Source of the DNA: Paragordius varius
Lineage: Eukaryota; Nematomorpha
NCBI GenBank assembly: GCA_964247055.1
Contig: OZ176052.1
Coordinates: 11,284,001 to 11,348,000, forward strand
DNA length: 64,000 bases
Direction: 5' to 3'
Shown: piece by piece, positions 60,540 through 64,000 of the stretch
Position numbering within the stretch: the stretch's first letter is position 1
Layout: each line of letters begins with the position of its first letter
The notes under the pieces: generated by a model
Seen by the model: only the letters and a program-made list of their open reading frames with translations
The model's database searches: none
Told to the model about the DNA's origin: nothing
Position numbers and translations under genes: made by a program

Positions 60540-61615
60540 TGTATGGCAAAAAAATTTAATTAAAAAATAAAAGTTAAAAGTGAATATTTTAAACTAAAAT
60601 CGCCAATTTATTTATCTTGCTAAATTGACACACCATCTGAACAATTAATGACTGCAAATTATTTAATATTTAAAAATAATACTCTTTTTTAATAAATCTT
60701 TATCATCATGATATAAGCAATATAAATCTGGGCGTTCTAATTTTATAGAGATAATTCGCAAAAATATATGAAAATCCATCCATAACAAGAAATTTAAAAA
60801 GCTGTTTAAACAACAAAAGTACTTTTTTTCATAAATCATAAGAAAAAAATTGGTGGAATATGGTTAGAAAATAGGATGCATTTGTATTCTACTTTCAATT
60901 ATTAATTGTCAACTAAATGTGTTACAGTGAAATGACAAAATTTATATTATTAAAATATTATAATGAAAATCAAAATGATTATTATGATTTTTCTATTTTT
61001 AGTAATGAAAAATTTATTATTTTATGGGTCATTAATAGCACAAATAATTGATTTGTTAGTAATGCATTAAGCATGTTTTAATCCACAATAATTATAGATA
61101 TTTTTAAACTTAATTCCTTTTTTTTAAAATATTATGATATAAAAAATTCTTTACTTTCTAGCCAGGGAATTAATAAAAACGCACAGTAGTTTAAAAATTC
61201 TATATATTTAAACTATTGATGTTTAACTAACTTCTATAATAAATAATAATAAATTCCTTTTTATAGAACGGAACGTATCATAGCGTTCTTTATCAAATTA
61301 TTGGGAAAGTCGTTCATAAATTAAGTTGTTTTTATAAAACTTCGTATATCTCTTCAAAAAGTTAGTTTATATACGGAAAATATATAATATTAATTTTTTT
61401 TTAATTTTGATAAATTGATTCTCTACTCAAATGAATAATTGAGACAAACATATAGATTCTAAATTAATTTATTCGCATTTTAAATAGAGGGCATATGCAA
61501 AGGACTAAATATTTTATGTATTAAAATCCATGCTTCGTAATAGTATTGACCTTCTCCCATTATCGTTAAAATTTCACAAAATAGACATAAAGTAAGGTAA
61601 TTGGGGTGATCCTTT
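60540..61615. other. Upstream region of the metalloprotease gene
   Basis: AT-rich, no gene recognised. Presumably promoter and 5' UTR of the metalloprotease gene and 3' UTR of the next minus-strand gene. Confidence 0.4.
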
Positions 61616-63979
61616 TTTATTCTAATTGGGAAAGAATAGAAAGTGAATATATATTTATGTTAGTTTTTAATTGCACTGTGAATTGTAAAAAGTAAAATAA
61701 TTTAACATAGTACACATTTAATTTGTTGGCCGATATAGCGAAATTCAAAGAATTAGCTAATCGTTCATCCACGATTCTAATGACTCGTTTTTGGATATTA
61801 TTAAATCCTACCCTTAGGGTTTCATGATGTGGGAATAAAGAGCATCGTACACATTGGCTGGTATTGTGAAAATTATGTTTCTGTCGCCGAAAAGCGCGAT
61901 TTTTTGCAATATCAGTTTCTGGAATATTCATTTAAAAGGTAATAAATATACTTTGCGGATGAGGTAAGGATTCAAACGTAATTTTTGGTGTTAAAGTAAC
62001 CAAACTTTCCTAAAAAAACATAAAGTAATATAAACATAGAAAATTTCTTACCCAGTAAAAATTTATCCTGTCTGTCTTAAGTATTACAGGCAAGCTAAAC
62101 GTTTAAAAGCTTGTTAAACCTGTTGGATCCAATATTATTAGCCTGATCACCAAACCTTGCCAGATAGGATAAACATTGAAATACTGTCCTAATTTACACA
62201 TAAAAAAATATCTTACGTTTGTAAAGTGATAGGAACTCTTTCAGTAGATAATAGGATAGTGTTTAGGCATGATATCCATTTATCATAAAGATTTTCCCCA
62301 ACATTATATGGGGAGGGATTTTTCAAGTAACACAATAACAAAATGGTGGTATCCCATATTTTGGAAATGACCTTAGTCATATTTGTATGAAAAGTTTTCA
62401 AATAGTTTGTAGGATTGGTAGAAATCGTAGCCAAAAATATCTATAAATAGCAAAAATAATTGATTATTTTTTGTTCAAGGATTTAAATATTGTTTTTTAC
62501 GTTTTTAAGCCTACTAGGTCACAATTAACTAATATATAAAACTGAAAATAATTTATAATTTTGCAAAAATTAAATTTTACAATTATTTTATATTAATTTT
62601 TTTAAGCAAACGCTCTAAATTTGATTCAGATACAATGTTAGCCACAAAAAGAGTATACGATTTATGGTAAATTTAGATAAAACCGTTATAAAAGAGGTAA
62701 TAATATACCTTTTTCAAGTATTGTAGGCCTGTCTCGTGTGAGCCAATCATTTGATAGATGTGGATTGGTAAAGAAATCTTTCTTACATCCTTTACAAAGA
62801 GGGATTCTTGACAAACAATATAAAATTCAATAATATAAACGAAATGAAATTTAATTTTTTGAGCTAATATATCTTTTGTATTATGGGTGAAATAATTAGA
62901 TGATTATATACAAGTTTGATAGCTTAATTTTTATAAATAATTTAATAACCAGTTTGATTTTTGCCATGTATTATTGGATAGATTATTTTGTTGCACATCC
63001 AATAATTATTTGAAACATTGTTGTTTTTGTTATTTAGTACATTATTGAGATTAATTATGGGCAAATTATTTTTGTGATGGGACCAAACTTCGTATTCTAA
63101 CAGAGATTGTATGCGACGTTGTTCAATTTTTTCAACAAAGCATTCCGATAAATTTGACTAGATGTAGAAATATCATCTAAATTATACTTTTGACTTAAGT
63201 TAATGAATTAATTAATTAATTTGACTTTTAATCATTTTTGGGTCAAACAATAAAACTTCTACGCTTTCTTAAAATTATGTTAGATTTAGTTACCATAAAT
63301 AAAGTTTTTACTTGAAAATTAATGACACTGTGTTACAAAATGGTTTTTTTGGGTCAAAATACGGATTAAAACATTTATTTACTTTAAATGGACTATTAAA
63401 AATATTACATTCTGCAATCGAAAACGCCAATCAACTTGCCAAGCCATAATTCTTATTATATTTGAAACAATAATATTCTAAATTGACTTTTACGGTTAGA
63501 TTGTGGCTCATTTAATTTTAGAGGTGAGTGAGACCCTTTAAAAATTATAAAACCAATAGGACTCCAACGCCATAAACGAAAATCGCGATTACTTATAATG
63601 TGCATTTAAGTCTGTCGTAGAAGTCAAATTCGACCATATTTTACTTATCAAAAATTTATACGTGATGATTTACTTTATAAAAATGTTTAAAATTTAATTT
63701 AATTCACTGAAATATAATTAATAATAATCAAAAAACATGTCTAAAATTTACATCGTGCCAAACATCCATTAAAGATGGAAGAAGATTCGAATTATCATCA
63801 CGTTCTATATCTTGTTGAATGGTAATAAATATTTTCTCCTTACTTAACATTGTGATTATTAAATTGTATAATTGTTTATCTTGAAGACACCAATCTGGAA
63901 ATTTGTAATTTTTATTACATGGATATCTAACTTGCCATTGCTTGTTAAACGTGGTGAATATCTCTGAGAGCTGTACATC
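61616..63979 (-). CDS. Unidentified helical protein, partial gene
   Basis: Exons supported by open frame and splice sites, 5' to 3': 63752-63979, 63041-63157 (3' end uncertain), 62709-62806, 62217-62440, 61952-62004, 61716-61918 (or to the stop at 61617). The gene starts outside the window. Pieces include IFTTFNKQWQVRYPCNKNYK, ECFVEKIEQRRIQSLLEYEV, KISLPIHIYQMIGSHETGLQ, KVISKIWDTTILLLCYLKNP, CLNTILLSTERVPITLQ and RVIRIVDERLANSLNFAI. It looks like a large alpha-helical scaffold, but I could not assign a family. The junction between the second and third exons does not close in phase, so an exon is missing or a boundary is wrong. Confidence 0.55.
61919..61951 (-). other. 33-nt intron (unidentified gene)
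   Basis: GTATATTTAT...ATTCCAG. Needed to pass an in-frame stop and to join SLPHPQ to TDIAKNRAF in phase 1. Confidence 0.6.
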
Positions 63980-64000
63980 CTATGATTTTATAAAAAAATT

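Overview
This is a very AT-rich stretch of an animal (invertebrate) nuclear genome with spliced GT-AG genes, long repeat-filled introns and no bacterial features. I read six protein-coding genes whose exon phases close arithmetically, plus part of a seventh. A flatworm is one plausible source: several genes carry very small introns (23-29 nt) near their 5' ends, a pattern known from schistosomes. The host remains unproven, and other invertebrates are possible.

Layout: (1) 278-2330 +, 3' end of a MARK/Par-1 kinase with its KA1 domain. (2) 2331-4914, intergenic, with a decayed copy of the KA1 exon and an unexplained GC-richer island. (3) 4915-15198 -, complete BMS1 GTPase gene, 20 exons. (4) 15199-18338, divergent intergenic region with a Tc1-type inverted-repeat element and a ~1.2 kb repeat. 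(5) 18339-24156 +, complete 12-exon gene for a secreted or GPI-anchored cysteine-rich protein resembling the DUF7042-7045 family. (6) 25076-31834 -, complete PGM2 gene, 13 exons. (7) 34951-35361 +, elongin B, tail to tail with (8) 35480-~40033 -, a SARNP-like SAP-domain gene. (9) 40089-45670, a ~1 kb repeat split by a 4.5 kb decayed hAT transposon that carries a nested tandem array. (10) 47135-60539 -, complete 15-exon ADAMTS-like metalloprotease; its first intron holds a mariner fossil, another ~1 kb repeat and a foldback element. (11) ~61616-63979 -, several exons of an unidentified helical protein gene running out of the window.

The genes are not a functional unit. They cover ribosome assembly (BMS1), phosphosugar metabolism (PGM2), ubiquitin ligase and transcription elongation (ELOB), mRNA export (SARNP), polarity kinase signalling (MARK) and extracellular proteins. 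The most unusual content is the intron size distribution (a 23-29 nt class beside ordinary introns of 55 nt to 2.6 kb) and a set of foldback and hairpin elements. One foldback family has arms built from 21-nt minisatellites in two sequence versions.
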